Shown here piece after piece: positions 16,523 through 25,452 of a stretch of 64,000 nt of DNA. The notes under the pieces were generated by a model. The model was not told where the DNA came from. It made no database searches and saw nothing but the letters and a program-made list of their open reading frames with translations. The stretch is from positions 62,001-126,000 of the forward strand of contig NZ_ALAP01000038.1 of the NCBI RefSeq assembly GCF_000280905.1, written 5' to 3'. This stretch comes from Streptomyces sp. AA1529. Lineage in GTDB: Bacteria > Actinomycetota > Actinomycetes > Streptomycetales > Streptomycetaceae. Position numbers and translations under genes: made by a program. The number at the start of each line of letters is the position of its first letter. Within the stretch, counting starts at the first letter, position 1.

Positions 16523-17904
16523 GCCTCGGCTCCGATCCTGGTGAGTGTCCGGCGTGCGGCCGGTGCGTGGAGCGGGTGGAAGTGCGGGTCGGTCCGCAGC
16601 GCCGCCCGCAGATCGGTGCGTGCGGCCGCGTGGTCCCCGAGAGCGTGGTGGATCATGCCGCGGTGGTAGAGGTAGAGGGCGCTGCGGGTCCCCAGGCGCA
16701 GGGCCTGCTCGGCGTGCGAGAGCGCCTCGCGGTCGCGGCCCGCCCGGTGCAGTGCCCAGGCGTAGGCGTCGTGACTGGCGAGGAACGGGCGGCTGTGCAC
16801 CGCCCGGCGCCCGAGCCCGACCGCGCGGTCGGCGTCGCCGTGGTCGGCTTCGAAGAGCACCGCCTCGGCGTCGTCCCGGACCCCGGCCTGCTGCAGAAGC
16901 CGCTCCTGGGCCCGGTACAGGGCGTATTGCCGACGTGCCTTCCCCAGGTGTCCCCGTGCCTGCTGGAGCTCGCCCAGCGCGATCACGTAGGCCGGTTGGG
17001 GTACGTGGGCGATCGCCTGCTCGAAGTCGTCCACGGCCGCGGCCGGCCGGCCGAGTGCGGTGCGGGCCCGTGCCCGCACTTCGAGGAGGTCGGGATTGTC
17101 CGGAACACTGCGCAGTCCTGCGTTCGCCTCCCGCAACGCGGTGGAGGGCGCACCGGACCGCAGGGCCAACCCGGCCAGGTGGTAGCGCGCGAAGGCGGTG
17201 TCCCCGGGGTCTGACGCCGCCTTCAGCGCCCGGCGCATCAGGGCGCGTGCCCGGTCCGTCTCGCCGCGCAGCTCCCATGTGTAGGAGGCGCGGGCGAGCG
17301 AGGGAGTGCCGGGCTGGAGGTCGACCATCTTCTGGACGGCCTGGAAGGATTCGCGGTATCGGCCGAGTTGGGTGTACGCGTCACCCAGCACTCCCCGGGC
17401 AGCCGCGTTGGCCGGATTGGTCCGCGTCGCGCGGCGGGCCCACCGCAGTGCGTCGCGGAACTCGTGGCGGCCCGCCGCCAGCGCCCCCAGCCCCACTTCC
17501 GCGGTGAAGTTGTCCCGCGGCTGCAGGTCCAGTGATCTGCGCAGCGACTTCCCGGCTTTCGGGTAGTAGGCGGGATCGGCCGTCGTCTTGGCCTGCTGCA
17601 CGTACTCCAGTCCCAGCTCGGCCCATGCCCGGGGGTTCTTCCCGGTGCGGCGGATCTGCTGCCGCAGCGCCTCGATCCGGCGCTGGGCGGTGTCCTCGGA
17701 GGAGGCGGCGGGGGCGCGTCTCCCGCCCGTGGGCGGGTCGGCCCGGTCCGGAGCGAGTCCCAGGGCGCCTGCGGCGAACAGCGCGGTTCCCAGGGCGAGG
17801 ACGGCACCGGTTCTGCGCAGGTGCCGGCGCCGTGCTCGCCGCCCCGGGGCCTGCGGGGCGGGAGGGGCGCTGTCGGTGGGACGGTGCGGTGGTGCGGCGG
17901 TCAC
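16519..17904 (-). CDS. Membrane-anchored TPR protein
   Basis: The 461-aa protein begins with a basic cytosolic stretch and one membrane segment (residues 34-53, TGAVLALGTALFAAGALGLA), so it is probably anchored with its bulk outside. Residues 75-450 are a solenoid of about 9-10 TPR-like repeats (for example NPRAWAELGLEYVQQAKTTA and LYLYHRGMIHHALGDHAAAR). It lies between the DUF4331 gene and the NicO gene, all in one direction, and overlaps NicO by 4 bp. A scaffold role for the DUF4331 protein or the transporter is inferred from this order; the sequence itself shows only protein-protein interaction repeats. Confidence 0.82.
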   Translation of the reverse strand: MTAAPPHRPTDSAPPAPQAPGRRARRRHLRRTGAVLALGTALFAAGALGLAPDRADPPTGGRRAPAASSEDTAQRRIEALRQQIRRTGKNPRAWAELGLEYVQQAKTTADPAYYPKAGKSLRRSLDLQPRDNFTAEVGLGALAAGRHEFRDALRWARRATRTNPANAAARGVLGDAYTQLGRYRESFQAVQKMVDLQPGTPSLARASYTWELRGETDRARALMRRALKAASDPGDTAFARYHLAGLALRSGAPSTALREANAGLRSVPDNPDLLEVRARARTALGRPAAAVDDFEQAIAHVPQPAYVIALGELQQARGHLGKARRQYALYRAQERLLQQAGVRDDAEAVLFEADHGDADRAVGLGRRAVHSRPFLASHDAYAWALHRAGRDREALSHAEQALRLGTRSALYLYHRGMIHHALGDHAAARTDLRAALRTDPHFHPLHAPAARRTLTRIGAEA

Positions 17905-17946
17905 GGAACCCCCGGAGGTCGGCAGTGGCGGGGTGGGGCAGCGGGG

Positions 17947-17998
17947 ACGGACGGCCTGCGTGTCCCGGTCGGGTACCGGATGTCCGCAGGCCGTCCGT
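17947..17998 (-). terminator. Hairpin between the DUF4331 and TPR genes
   Basis: A 14-bp perfect inverted repeat (arms 17947-17960 and 17985-17998) with a 24-nt loop fills most of the 108-bp gap after the DUF4331 stop. It may terminate or attenuate transcription, so the TPR-NicO pair could be expressed at a lower level than the DUF4331 gene. Confidence 0.55.
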
Positions 17999-18012
17999 GG
18001 TGGGCGTTCGGG

Positions 18013-19650
18013 TCACGCGGTGGTGCGGTGCTCCCGTCCGGACCTGCGGCGCCGGAGGCGCAGACCGCCGGCGCCCAGCAGCAGTGCGCCGAGCGCGGCG
18101 AGCCCGGCCGGGGCGGCCGCTTCCTGCGGCACGCCGAGGAAGGCCGCCCGGTCACCCCCGGCGGCGGACTGCCGTGCTCCGCCACCGGAACCGGCTTCGT
18201 TCACGCTCTTGGTGTGCGGCAGCGCCACGTAGGGGAAGGTCTTCCCGAAGGCGCGGTCGTTCGCATCCACCTGGTCGCCGTCCGCCAGCGCCTCGACCAG
18301 CTTGCCCGTCTGGGCTGCGCCTTCGACCGCCTGCAGGGAGATGTCGACCACGTCGTCCGTCAGCCTCCTGCCGTTGGGGAAGCCTGCCAGGTCGCCGCCC
18401 AGCACCCCGAGGCGGTCGGGCTTTCCGGCCGGGGCGACGCCCATGTTCAGTCGCAGCTCTTCCGCGGGGACGATCCGGTCCCGGTCGGCGTCCTTGTTGA
18501 GGCGGTGGGCGTTGAGGTCGGCCTTGATGGGACCGCACGCCTTGCAGATACCGGTCAGATAGATCTCCGCCAGGTCCTCGCGCGGGGTCTCGGGCGCGGG
18601 GACGCCGTAGACCTTCTCGATGGTCCTGGGCAGGATCGGGTCGTAGACCTTGTCGACGACCGGCTGCACGGTGCGGTCCTGGTCGGGGGAGAGGCCGTTG
18701 AAGGCGTCCTTGTACTTGCGGGGCACCACCACCTCGTTGACCAGGGGATTGCCCAGTCGGGAGACCTGGCGCCAGCGGTGGTGCCGCTTTGCCTCCCGGC
18801 CCTCGAGGACGCCGGCTCCCTTGCGGTCGGTGGTGGACCACACGCCGATGACGGGGTTGCGCTTGGCGTCGCCCTCCAGCGCCAGGTGCTTCTTGGGCAC
18901 CTGCACGGCGAGCGTGTTGACGTTGTAGCCGGCCAGCGTGTCCTTGCCCCGCTCGCTCAGGTCCCCGCCGTAGAGCAGGTCGAAGACCCGGAGGTCGAGG
19001 AAGAAGGAGTCGTCGGCCTGGCCGCTGAAGGCCTTGCCGCCGCCCGGCAGCCGGCGTACGGCCTGGTCGCGGAGTTTGCCGTAGTCCGGCATCGAGGCGG
19101 GACCCACGCGGGACGGGGCCACGGGCGCATCGTGCAGCAGGGTGCGGGTGCGGCCGTCGGCGCGGGTGACGCGCAGGTCGTAGGTCTGCTTGAACAGCAG
19201 GTCCGGGTCGTCGAAGCCGGTGACGACGCCCTTGTTGTACAGGAACTGGCTGCCGGCTTCCTTGGTGCGGTTCCGGAAGGCCCAGGTGTACGTGGTGTCC
19301 GGGCGGCCGTCGCCGTCACTGTCGATCTTGATGTGGTAGCGGGCGTCCTCGGCGAACGGGTAGAAGTTCGGCCCGCCGTTCGGCTCCTCGAAGGGGATCC
19401 AGTTGGCCACCAGCGTGACGGTGTCGGGCTTGTCCGGGCTGGTGAACGCGTAGACGTCCGTGTTGTCCGCACGGGGGTCGCCCGAGATGAGCGGGGCCTC
19501 CCGGTGGCTGGACGCCGCGCTGGTGCCCGGCGCGAGTCCGGTCACGGCGGCGGCGGTCGCCAGGATCCCGACGCCTGTCGTGACCAGGGCGCGGTCGAAC
19601 GCCCTTCCGTCGGGCAGGCGGAACCTGCGGGTGGATGAACGGTTTCTCAT
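18013..19650 (-). CDS. DUF4331 family secreted/anchored protein
   Basis: The ATG at 19650 follows GGAAGG. The 545-aa product has an N-terminal signal (residues about 20-46, ending TSAASSHREAP). The SSHREAPLISGDPRADNTDVYAF stretch that follows (first 20 residues shown: SSHREAPLISGDPRADNTDV) is the hallmark of DUF4331. The rest matches the family's mixed fold. Near the C-terminus, LAALGALLLGAGGLRLRRRR is a membrane anchor with a positive stop, so the protein is probably displayed on the cell surface. The family has no known biochemical activity. The downstream TPR and NicO genes suggest a link with metal handling. That is inference. Confidence 0.88.
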   Translation of the reverse strand: MRNRSSTRRFRLPDGRAFDRALVTTGVGILATAAAVTGLAPGTSAASSHREAPLISGDPRADNTDVYAFTSPDKPDTVTLVANWIPFEEPNGGPNFYPFAEDARYHIKIDSDGDGRPDTTYTWAFRNRTKEAGSQFLYNKGVVTGFDDPDLLFKQTYDLRVTRADGRTRTLLHDAPVAPSRVGPASMPDYGKLRDQAVRRLPGGGKAFSGQADDSFFLDLRVFDLLYGGDLSERGKDTLAGYNVNTLAVQVPKKHLALEGDAKRNPVIGVWSTTDRKGAGVLEGREAKRHHRWRQVSRLGNPLVNEVVVPRKYKDAFNGLSPDQDRTVQPVVDKVYDPILPRTIEKVYGVPAPETPREDLAEIYLTGICKACGPIKADLNAHRLNKDADRDRIVPAEELRLNMGVAPAGKPDRLGVLGGDLAGFPNGRRLTDDVVDISLQAVEGAAQTGKLVEALADGDQVDANDRAFGKTFPYVALPHTKSVNEAGSGGGARQSAAGGDRAAFLGVPQEAAAPAGLAALGALLLGAGGLRLRRRRSGREHRTTA

Positions 19651-20651
19651 GGGGTCCTTCCGGTCGGCCGCCGGCATCGGGTCGAAGGCGTGACTGCTGC
19701 CGGCTGATCAGCCCGGTCAGTACCTCGGTCACGGCGATCCGCTGGGCGGAGAGAAGTCCGCGGAGCCGATCGGCGCATCGCCTCTCTCCTGTGCTCCGCA
19801 GGGCAAGCAGAAGTAAAGCACTGAATTTCGCAATCACTGGTAATTCGGTTCCGGTGTGTGTCCGGAAGTCTGGGGAACGGTGTCCCGCGGAGTGTGATTG
19901 TGGGCGTTGCGTACCTGTTGCGCATAGTTTGCAAGAGAATTGCGGGCAGCGAAGCATTCGCAGGTCGGCGAGGGTGTGGCGGGGGTGCGCGGCAAACTCC
20001 GGCGCTCCGCTCCGGGGGGTGCACGGCGGGCGGAGATGTCAACGGGGTGGGGCGCGATCACTGCTTTTGGGTGATGAGTGGCGGCCCGGCCCATCCGGCG
20101 TCCTCATTGCCCCGAATCGGGGGTGACGGGCAGTTCGGCCGCTCCGGGCGACGCCGCGGGGCTCCACGACTGTGACAGGAGGCGGGTGACGTGCGGGGCG
20201 TCCCGGGTGCGGCGCCGCTCGGAGCGGTCCCGTGGCGCCCGGGGAGGGGTACGGCGGTTCGAAGACCTGACGAAAATCTCGCAGAGGTGCGGTAAATGCA
20301 TTGTCTTATGCAAAGTGATGGAGTTCGATATAGCTGTACTGACGATATGTGAACAAGGGATCTCGGTAGCCCTCGGTCCTGCGGCGGGCTGCGCATTTTT
20401 CGTGCGTGGAAATATGCGCTGGAAAGCGATGTGCGTGAAGTCGATCAGCGGAAAGCGGACTCTCGCATCGGGCGCGAAAACCGGCGCCCGCGGGAGGCCG
20501 CACCGCCCCGGGCCTGCGGGACAGGGGCCGCGCTCCCTCGGGAGCGGGTGACCGTGCCCGGGGCGGCGGGTGCCGACGCCCGGGCTGCCGCGCCCCTCGT
20601 TCGCCGCAGGGCACGGAGGAGCCCCGGCCCCCGTCGTCGGCGTCCCGCCGG
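19651..20651. other. One-kilobase region without a convincing gene, locally AT-richer
   Basis: Open frames here lack GC bias at third positions, ribosome sites and recognisable domains on either strand. The stretches 19810-19960 and 20270-20430 are clearly AT-richer than the surroundings, with A/T clusters such as TGCATTGTCTTATGCA at 20297-20312. The region must hold the promoter of the DUF4331 gene (minus strand). It might also contain a non-coding RNA or the remains of a lost gene. Confidence 0.5.
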
Positions 20652-21032
20652 TCAGTAGTCCTGCGAGGACGCCAGGTGCGCCGCCTCCGTGCTGCCGCCC
20701 ACCCGCCGGAGGTGGACGTGCCGGCCGAGCCGGATGACCGGGCGGACGAGGAGTTCGACGCTCCCTATGAGGAAGCACCAGGTGCCCGGCACGGTCCACG
20801 CCTCGGAGAAGAACATCACGCTGCCGACGATGAACCAGACCGCGATGAGGATGTCGTTGACGATGCTCGCGGTGGCGTACCGCCGGCGGATCACCAGCTC
20901 CTCGTGGCCGAACTGCACGATCAGCGGCCGCGAGGGCGTCTCCCGGTCCGGCGGCCGGGGCGTGCCCGCGAGCCGGTGCGGGCCGGGTTCGCCGCCGTCG
21001 GCGGAGGCGGTCGTGGACGTGGACTCGGACAC
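20652..21032 (-). CDS. YrhK-domain small membrane protein
   Basis: The GTG at 21032 has AGGAGG 9 bases upstream, which decides the start. The 126-aa protein has a Ser/Thr/Pro-rich first 40 residues and then a YrhK-like domain: FGHEELVIRRRYATASIVND, a helix IAVWFIVGSVMFFSEAW and a second segment FLIGSVELLVRPVIRL. Two membrane helices are likely. YrhK proteins are small and of unknown function. The gene is divergent from the acyltransferase gene, with 291 bp between them. Confidence 0.82.
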   Translation of the reverse strand: MSESTSTTASADGGEPGPHRLAGTPRPPDRETPSRPLIVQFGHEELVIRRRYATASIVNDILIAVWFIVGSVMFFSEAWTVPGTWCFLIGSVELLVRPVIRLGRHVHLRRVGGSTEAAHLASSQDY

Positions 21033-21323
21033 CTGCGGGAACCTCCTGCAACGGGACGGCCGGATGACGTCGGACACCCCGGCAACCGCGCCCTCTCGCG
21101 CCGAGGATGCCGACGGCCCTCTGCGCGCGTACCCGGCACCCCGCCGCCCGAACATGGCGACCGCCGCTGTCCGGCGGGCGCGGCACGGGCCCGGCGGAGG
21201 AGTTCCGCTGCTGTTCCCCTTGCGTACAGGTTGCGGGCCCGGGCGGCTGGCACGCTCTTGCGGGTCTGCTCGCCGGTGACCGGCGAGCTGGCACAGGAAA
21301 TCCTCGTCCTCTCAAGGCTGGGC

Positions 21324-22481
21324 ATGTCAACTGATGAAGTTTCCGCGGGCCCGGTGACTCCGCCCGCGCGTCCGGCGGTTCCTCCCGCGGAGCCGGCTGC
21401 CGGCACCGCCGTCACCGAGGCCGCCCCCGGCGGGCCGACCGCCTCCGGGCAGGCACCACCGGTGCGCCGCGAACACCGCTTCGACATCGACCTGCTGCGG
21501 GTGATCTGCGCCTGCGCGGTCATCACCGGGCACGTCGGCGGCGAGTGCATGCTGGCGGTCGGCAAGAGCGCGGAGAACGGCCGGGCCGTCTACTGGACGG
21601 GTCTCTTCCTCGACTCCGTGACCAGCTGGGCCGTTCCGATGTACTTCGCGATCGCCGGCTGGGCGGTGCTGGTGGGGGCGCCGCCGCGGAACGGCGGCAC
21701 GCTGCGCAAGCGTTCGCTGCGCATGATCATCCCGGTGGGCATCTGGTCGGCGGTCTATCTGCTGTGGGGGCGGTTGCGGGACACGAACGGCGGACCGACC
21801 TCGAAGCTGGCGCTGGACGCGCTCTTCGGCACCGTCCAGCCGGCCTTCCACCTCTGGTACTTCTACGCGCACGTGCCGCTCATCCTGATCCTGGGTTTCG
21901 TGATGCTGCTCAAGGCGGGCAAGCGCCCCTGGGGCGTGGTGGCCGCACTCGTGGTGATCTCGGCGGGCCCCACGGCCTTCAGCGATCTGGCCCGGCTCAC
22001 CGGCTGGGACGTGCCGCGCTTCGGCTGGCAGGTCGGCAGCTACTCACTCGTCTACGCCGTGCTCGGAGCCCTGCTGCTCAGCCTGCCCGCCACCCGGCGC
22101 AGGCACCGCGGCTGGTGGCTCGCGGGCGCTGTGGCGGCCCTGGGCCTGGTGCTCTGGTCGCAGGACCGCATCCACTTCGTGATCCCCAACGCCAGCATCT
22201 TCGTCGCCGCGCTCAGCGTCTGCGTCCTGTTCGCCGCCAACGGGGTGCGGATCCCGGAGCGGATGCGTCCGACGCTGACCAAGCTGACGGACGCCGGACT
22301 GGGGGCGTTCATGTTCCATGTGCTGCTGCTGAAGACGATCTCGCCCGCGTTCGTCTCCGCCGACCGCGGATGGCTGGGCGCGGCGGGGGCGGCGGCCGCG
22401 CTGACGGTCGTCACGGTGGTGCCGTCCTTCGGCCTGAGCCTGCTGTGGGGGCGGTTCAAGCTGCGGCGCTACCTGGGGTAG
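21324..22481 (+). CDS. Membrane acyltransferase, family 3
   Basis: The 385-aa protein starts at ATG 21324. After a Pro/Ala-rich 50-residue leader come ten or so membrane helices. The motif RFDIDLLRVICACAVITGHV, with R and H in the first helix region, is typical of acyltransferase family 3 (OafA/NodX type), which moves acetyl or other acyl groups onto exported glycans or lipids. LWYFYAHVPLILILGF is another family landmark. It faces a polysialyltransferase-like and a GT2 gene across a shared terminator. Decoration of the polymer made by these genes is plausible but not shown. Confidence 0.87.
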   Translation: MSTDEVSAGPVTPPARPAVPPAEPAAGTAVTEAAPGGPTASGQAPPVRREHRFDIDLLRVICACAVITGHVGGECMLAVGKSAENGRAVYWTGLFLDSVTSWAVPMYFAIAGWAVLVGAPPRNGGTLRKRSLRMIIPVGIWSAVYLLWGRLRDTNGGPTSKLALDALFGTVQPAFHLWYFYAHVPLILILGFVMLLKAGKRPWGVVAALVVISAGPTAFSDLARLTGWDVPRFGWQVGSYSLVYAVLGALLLSLPATRRRHRGWWLAGAVAALGLVLWSQDRIHFVIPNASIFVAALSVCVLFAANGVRIPERMRPTLTKLTDAGLGAFMFHVLLLKTISPAFVSADRGWLGAAGAAAALTVVTVVPSFGLSLLWGRFKLRRYLG

Positions 22482-22515
22482 GCGGCCGCCACCGGGCGAC
22501 CGCCGCCGCGGTCCG

Positions 22516-22568
22516 ACGGAGGGAGGGCCGGTGCCGGAACAACTGTCCGGCACCGGCCCTCCCTCCGT
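22516..22568. terminator. Very strong bidirectional terminator
   Basis: A 23-bp perfect inverted repeat (arms 22516-22538 and 22546-22568) with a 7-nt loop lies between the convergent acyltransferase and polysialyltransferase-like genes. Confidence 0.9.
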
Positions 22569-22571
22569 GCG

Positions 22572-23984
22572 TCATCCCCGTACCGCTGCCTGTGCCGCGC
22601 GGATCCGGCGGGCGGCCCAGCGCGCCGACGGGCTGGTCCGCAGCAGCCTGGCCCGGACCGACGTACCGCCTCCCGGAAGGGCGAGCGCGGTCAGCCGGCG
22701 GCGCTTGAAGTAGCGTTCGGTGCCTTCGCCGAGGTGGTCCTCCAGCCAGGCGGCGGCCTCCTGGCGCAGCTCCGGATGGAGCTTGGCCTGCATGCAGTAG
22801 CCCACGGTCCGCACCAGCGCGCCGAGTTCGCCGGCCCGCTCGGCGACGGTCGGGGCGTCCTCCGTGCGGTCGGCCAGCTCGGGCACCGCGAAGTCGACGA
22901 TCGTGACGGGAACGCGGTTGCTGTTCTGGTAGGGCGTCAGCCGCTCCAGCAGCGTCTCCGTGCCCACCCTGGCGATCGCGATGCCGTAGTAGGCGGCCGC
23001 GGTCAGCAGCGCGGTGGAGAAGCAGCCGACGACCAGGCCGGGACGGCAGCGGTCGTACACGGCCTCGGCCAGCACGGGGCCTTCCAGGACGTGCAGCCGC
23101 ACTCCCGCCCGGGCGGCTTCCTGCTCCAGGACGCGGGAGTAGCGCGCCGGAGCGGTGGGATGGGGCTTGAACACCACACACGAGTGGCCCGCGGCCACCG
23201 CCCCGCGCAGCATCCGCGCGTGCAGTTCTTCCTCCTCCTCGGGCGTGAGGATGCCCAGTGCCGCCAGGTACTGCCCCAGCAGCACGGCGCTCGGGCGGTC
23301 CCGTGCGACGCGGGCCAGCTCCGGCTCCCCGGCGGCGGCCTCCCCCAGTTCGCCGAGCACCTTCAGGAACGCCTCGTCGGGCACCGCCTCGGGCACGACG
23401 GTGTGCTCCGCCAGCAGCAGCGGGCGCAGGCCGGGCACCAGGTCGAGGTGCAGCAGCCGCCGGACGCGGCAGCCCAGCCACTGGGGGAGTCGCTCCCGGG
23501 TCGGGCCGTAGCTCATCAGACCGTCGGCGTAGACGTGCACCGCACTGCCGCTGAACACGGTGGCCAGCGCTTTGGCCGGACTGACGTGGACGGATTCGAC
23601 CACCAGCTCCACCGGCGCGCTGCCCAGCCCCCAGGCGTGCCGGAACATCCGCTCCCACACCGGTGCCTCGTCCCGCAGCGGGGCCCAGGTACTGGGGTGG
23701 TACGGCTGGATGGCCTCGTTCCAGTCGACGATCTCGTCGAACCGCGCCGCCAGCCGCTCGAAACCGTTCATCGCGGGGAGGCGGGTGGCCGCCTCCGGAG
23801 TGGCGGCGTTGTTGGAGATCAGGAGGATGCGGCGGGCCGCGTCCGGCTGCCCGAACTGCCCCGCGTCCACGGAGGCGGCCAGGGTCGCGGCTCCGTAGAG
23901 CGTGGAGACCTCGAAGATCTGGACGGGGCGGGCGGAGGGCTGGTCGGTGCCGCGCTGCTGCGCACTTCCACGGGGATCCGGCAT
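22572..23984 (-). CDS. Polysialyltransferase-like glycosyltransferase
   Basis: The 470-aa protein carries the three motifs of bacterial sialyltransferases in order: an acidic-Gly motif (YADGLMSYG), an HP motif (VFKPHPTAPARYS) and a Ser/Thr motif (VVGCFSTALLTAA). Its N-terminus (QIFEVSTLYGAATLAASVDA) matches the alpha-2,8-polysialyltransferase family found in Streptomyces. Such enzymes extend sialic-acid-like polymers from CMP-activated sugars at the inner face of the membrane. No CMP-sialic-acid synthesis gene is in the window, so the true donor is uncertain; a Kdn-like or other polymer is possible. The start lies 3 bp after the GT2 stop, so the two are one operon. Confidence 0.8.
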   Translation of the reverse strand: MPDPRGSAQQRGTDQPSARPVQIFEVSTLYGAATLAASVDAGQFGQPDAARRILLISNNAATPEAATRLPAMNGFERLAARFDEIVDWNEAIQPYHPSTWAPLRDEAPVWERMFRHAWGLGSAPVELVVESVHVSPAKALATVFSGSAVHVYADGLMSYGPTRERLPQWLGCRVRRLLHLDLVPGLRPLLLAEHTVVPEAVPDEAFLKVLGELGEAAAGEPELARVARDRPSAVLLGQYLAALGILTPEEEEELHARMLRGAVAAGHSCVVFKPHPTAPARYSRVLEQEAARAGVRLHVLEGPVLAEAVYDRCRPGLVVGCFSTALLTAAAYYGIAIARVGTETLLERLTPYQNSNRVPVTIVDFAVPELADRTEDAPTVAERAGELGALVRTVGYCMQAKLHPELRQEAAAWLEDHLGEGTERYFKRRRLTALALPGGGTSVRARLLRTSPSARWAARRIRAAQAAVRG

Positions 23985-23987
23985 CGG

Positions 23988-24953
23988 TCAGGCCGCCCTT
24001 CCGGTCGCGCGCATGCGCTGCAGTCTGTCGGCGCGTGCGTGGTCCATTCCCGCCAGCGTCCGGTCGAGCACGTCCTGCGGCATGTGCTGCAGCGCGGCGG
24101 CCGCCTTCTTCTTCAGCTGCCGTGCCACCGGGGCGTGGTAGCGCCGGATGTTGGCCAGATGGAAGGCGATGAGCGCGCAGTAGGTCCGCACCGCCTTGGG
24201 CAGGAAGCGGTCCCCTTCCGGATCGGCGGCCAGGTCGGCGAGGAGCGCGTCGTGGGCGGGGATGAAGTCCAGTTGCCGGGCGTCGCGGATCTGGGTGAGC
24301 GAGGTGGTCACCCCGCGCCGGTAGAACACTCCGAGCAGGCCCGTGACGGCGAACGAGCGGGCCGCCAGGTGCAGCCGCCAGGTCCACAGCCGGTCCTCGG
24401 CGGTGCGCAGGTCGGCGGCGAACCGCAGCGCGCCGTCCTCGAACAGGGTGCGGCGGTAGACGCCGGCCCAGACGAACGGGTAGTCCACCATCGTCTCCGC
24501 CTGCGGAGGAGCGATCACCTCGCGCGGGTGCAGCACCGTGTCGCGGACCGGCGCGGGCGCGCGGCGCACGACGCGCTTGGTGCCGGTGCTCTGCACGTGG
24601 TCGGTGCGCACGAAGTCGCAGTCCAACCGCTCGATGACACGGACGAGTTCGTCGAGGTGGCCGGGGCCGTACCAGTCGTCACCGTCCAGGAAGGTCAGAT
24701 AGTCGCCGCGGGCCGCCTCGATCCCGGCGTTGCGGCTGCGGGCGATGCCCCGGTTCTCCTCGTGCCGGATGACGGTGGAGCCGGGGAGACGGTGCTCCCA
24801 CCGGTCCAGGATCTCCGGGGTGGCGTCCGTGGAGCAGTCGTCGACCAGGATGAACTCCGTTGCCGGCCCCGCGTTGTTGGCGAGGCTCCTCAGGGTGTCT
24901 TCCGCGAATTCCTGCACATTGTGGCACGGCACGATGACGGAGAGTTTGGGCAT
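23988..24953 (-). CDS. Family 2 glycosyltransferase
   Basis: The 321-aa protein has the GT-A signature: SVIVPCHNVQEFAEDTLRSL at the N-terminus, FILVDDCSTDATPEIL, and the metal-binding FLDGDDWYGP motif near residue 90. It is a processive or single-addition inverting transferase of the GT2 type. No membrane helices are present, and the C-terminal 40 residues are basic (RQLKKKAAAAL), which may bind lipid-linked acceptors. It is followed directly by the polysialyltransferase-like gene. Together they could build a cell-surface or wall glycopolymer; this pairing recurs in Streptomyces as far as I recall. Confidence 0.85.
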   Translation of the reverse strand: MPKLSVIVPCHNVQEFAEDTLRSLANNAGPATEFILVDDCSTDATPEILDRWEHRLPGSTVIRHEENRGIARSRNAGIEAARGDYLTFLDGDDWYGPGHLDELVRVIERLDCDFVRTDHVQSTGTKRVVRRAPAPVRDTVLHPREVIAPPQAETMVDYPFVWAGVYRRTLFEDGALRFAADLRTAEDRLWTWRLHLAARSFAVTGLLGVFYRRGVTTSLTQIRDARQLDFIPAHDALLADLAADPEGDRFLPKAVRTYCALIAFHLANIRRYHAPVARQLKKKAAAALQHMPQDVLDRTLAGMDHARADRLQRMRATGRAA

Positions 24954-25452
24954 ATGTGATCCAGGAGAGAGCGTGAAGTGGGCGGGACGGTGAACTGGCA
25001 GTGAATTCCGGCGGTCGACTGTGTGAAAGAAGAATTGCTCTGGCCGCTATCCGGACCGAGCTGGCGCGAAGTGCTCGGATGTGCGGCACAAGTGGTGAGC
25101 CTACCCTCTCGGCCAGGGATTTCTGAAGGTCACCAACGGTTGCCGGCCCTCTTGTGCCGGCTGCGGACGCCCGTGTCGAAATGCTGTCCGTGCGGCCGGT
25201 GAATTCTCGGTGGCCCGCATTCTGCTCCGGTCGGAATTTCCGTCGAACAGCAGCACCCTCGCGGTCGGTGGTATTCCCCGGTGCTTTCCGCCCGCCGGGC
25301 GGTGAAGCGCCCGGGATGCCCGCATGGCCCCGGTCGCCTAGGCTCGAAGCACATGCGGACGCCCCGGCCGCCGGCCGGGTGCGCGTCGGGCCGCGGAGCC
25401 CGCCGGTGCTCTCCACCGGTGTGCGGCTGCCCCCAGCGAAGGAGCGCGTGCC
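24954..25452. other. Divergent intergenic region
   Basis: This 499-bp region holds the promoters of the GT2 operon (minus) and the VOC gene (plus). Its left part (24955-25090) is AT-richer, with runs such as GTGTGAAAGAAGAATTGCTC. I found no gene or strong hairpin in it. Confidence 0.5.

Noticed and set aside
20306..20614. A 102-codon minus-strand frame in the gene-poor stretch
   Set aside because: The Arg/Pro-rich first half and AT-biased second half lack coding periodicity, and there is no ribosome site before its ATG.
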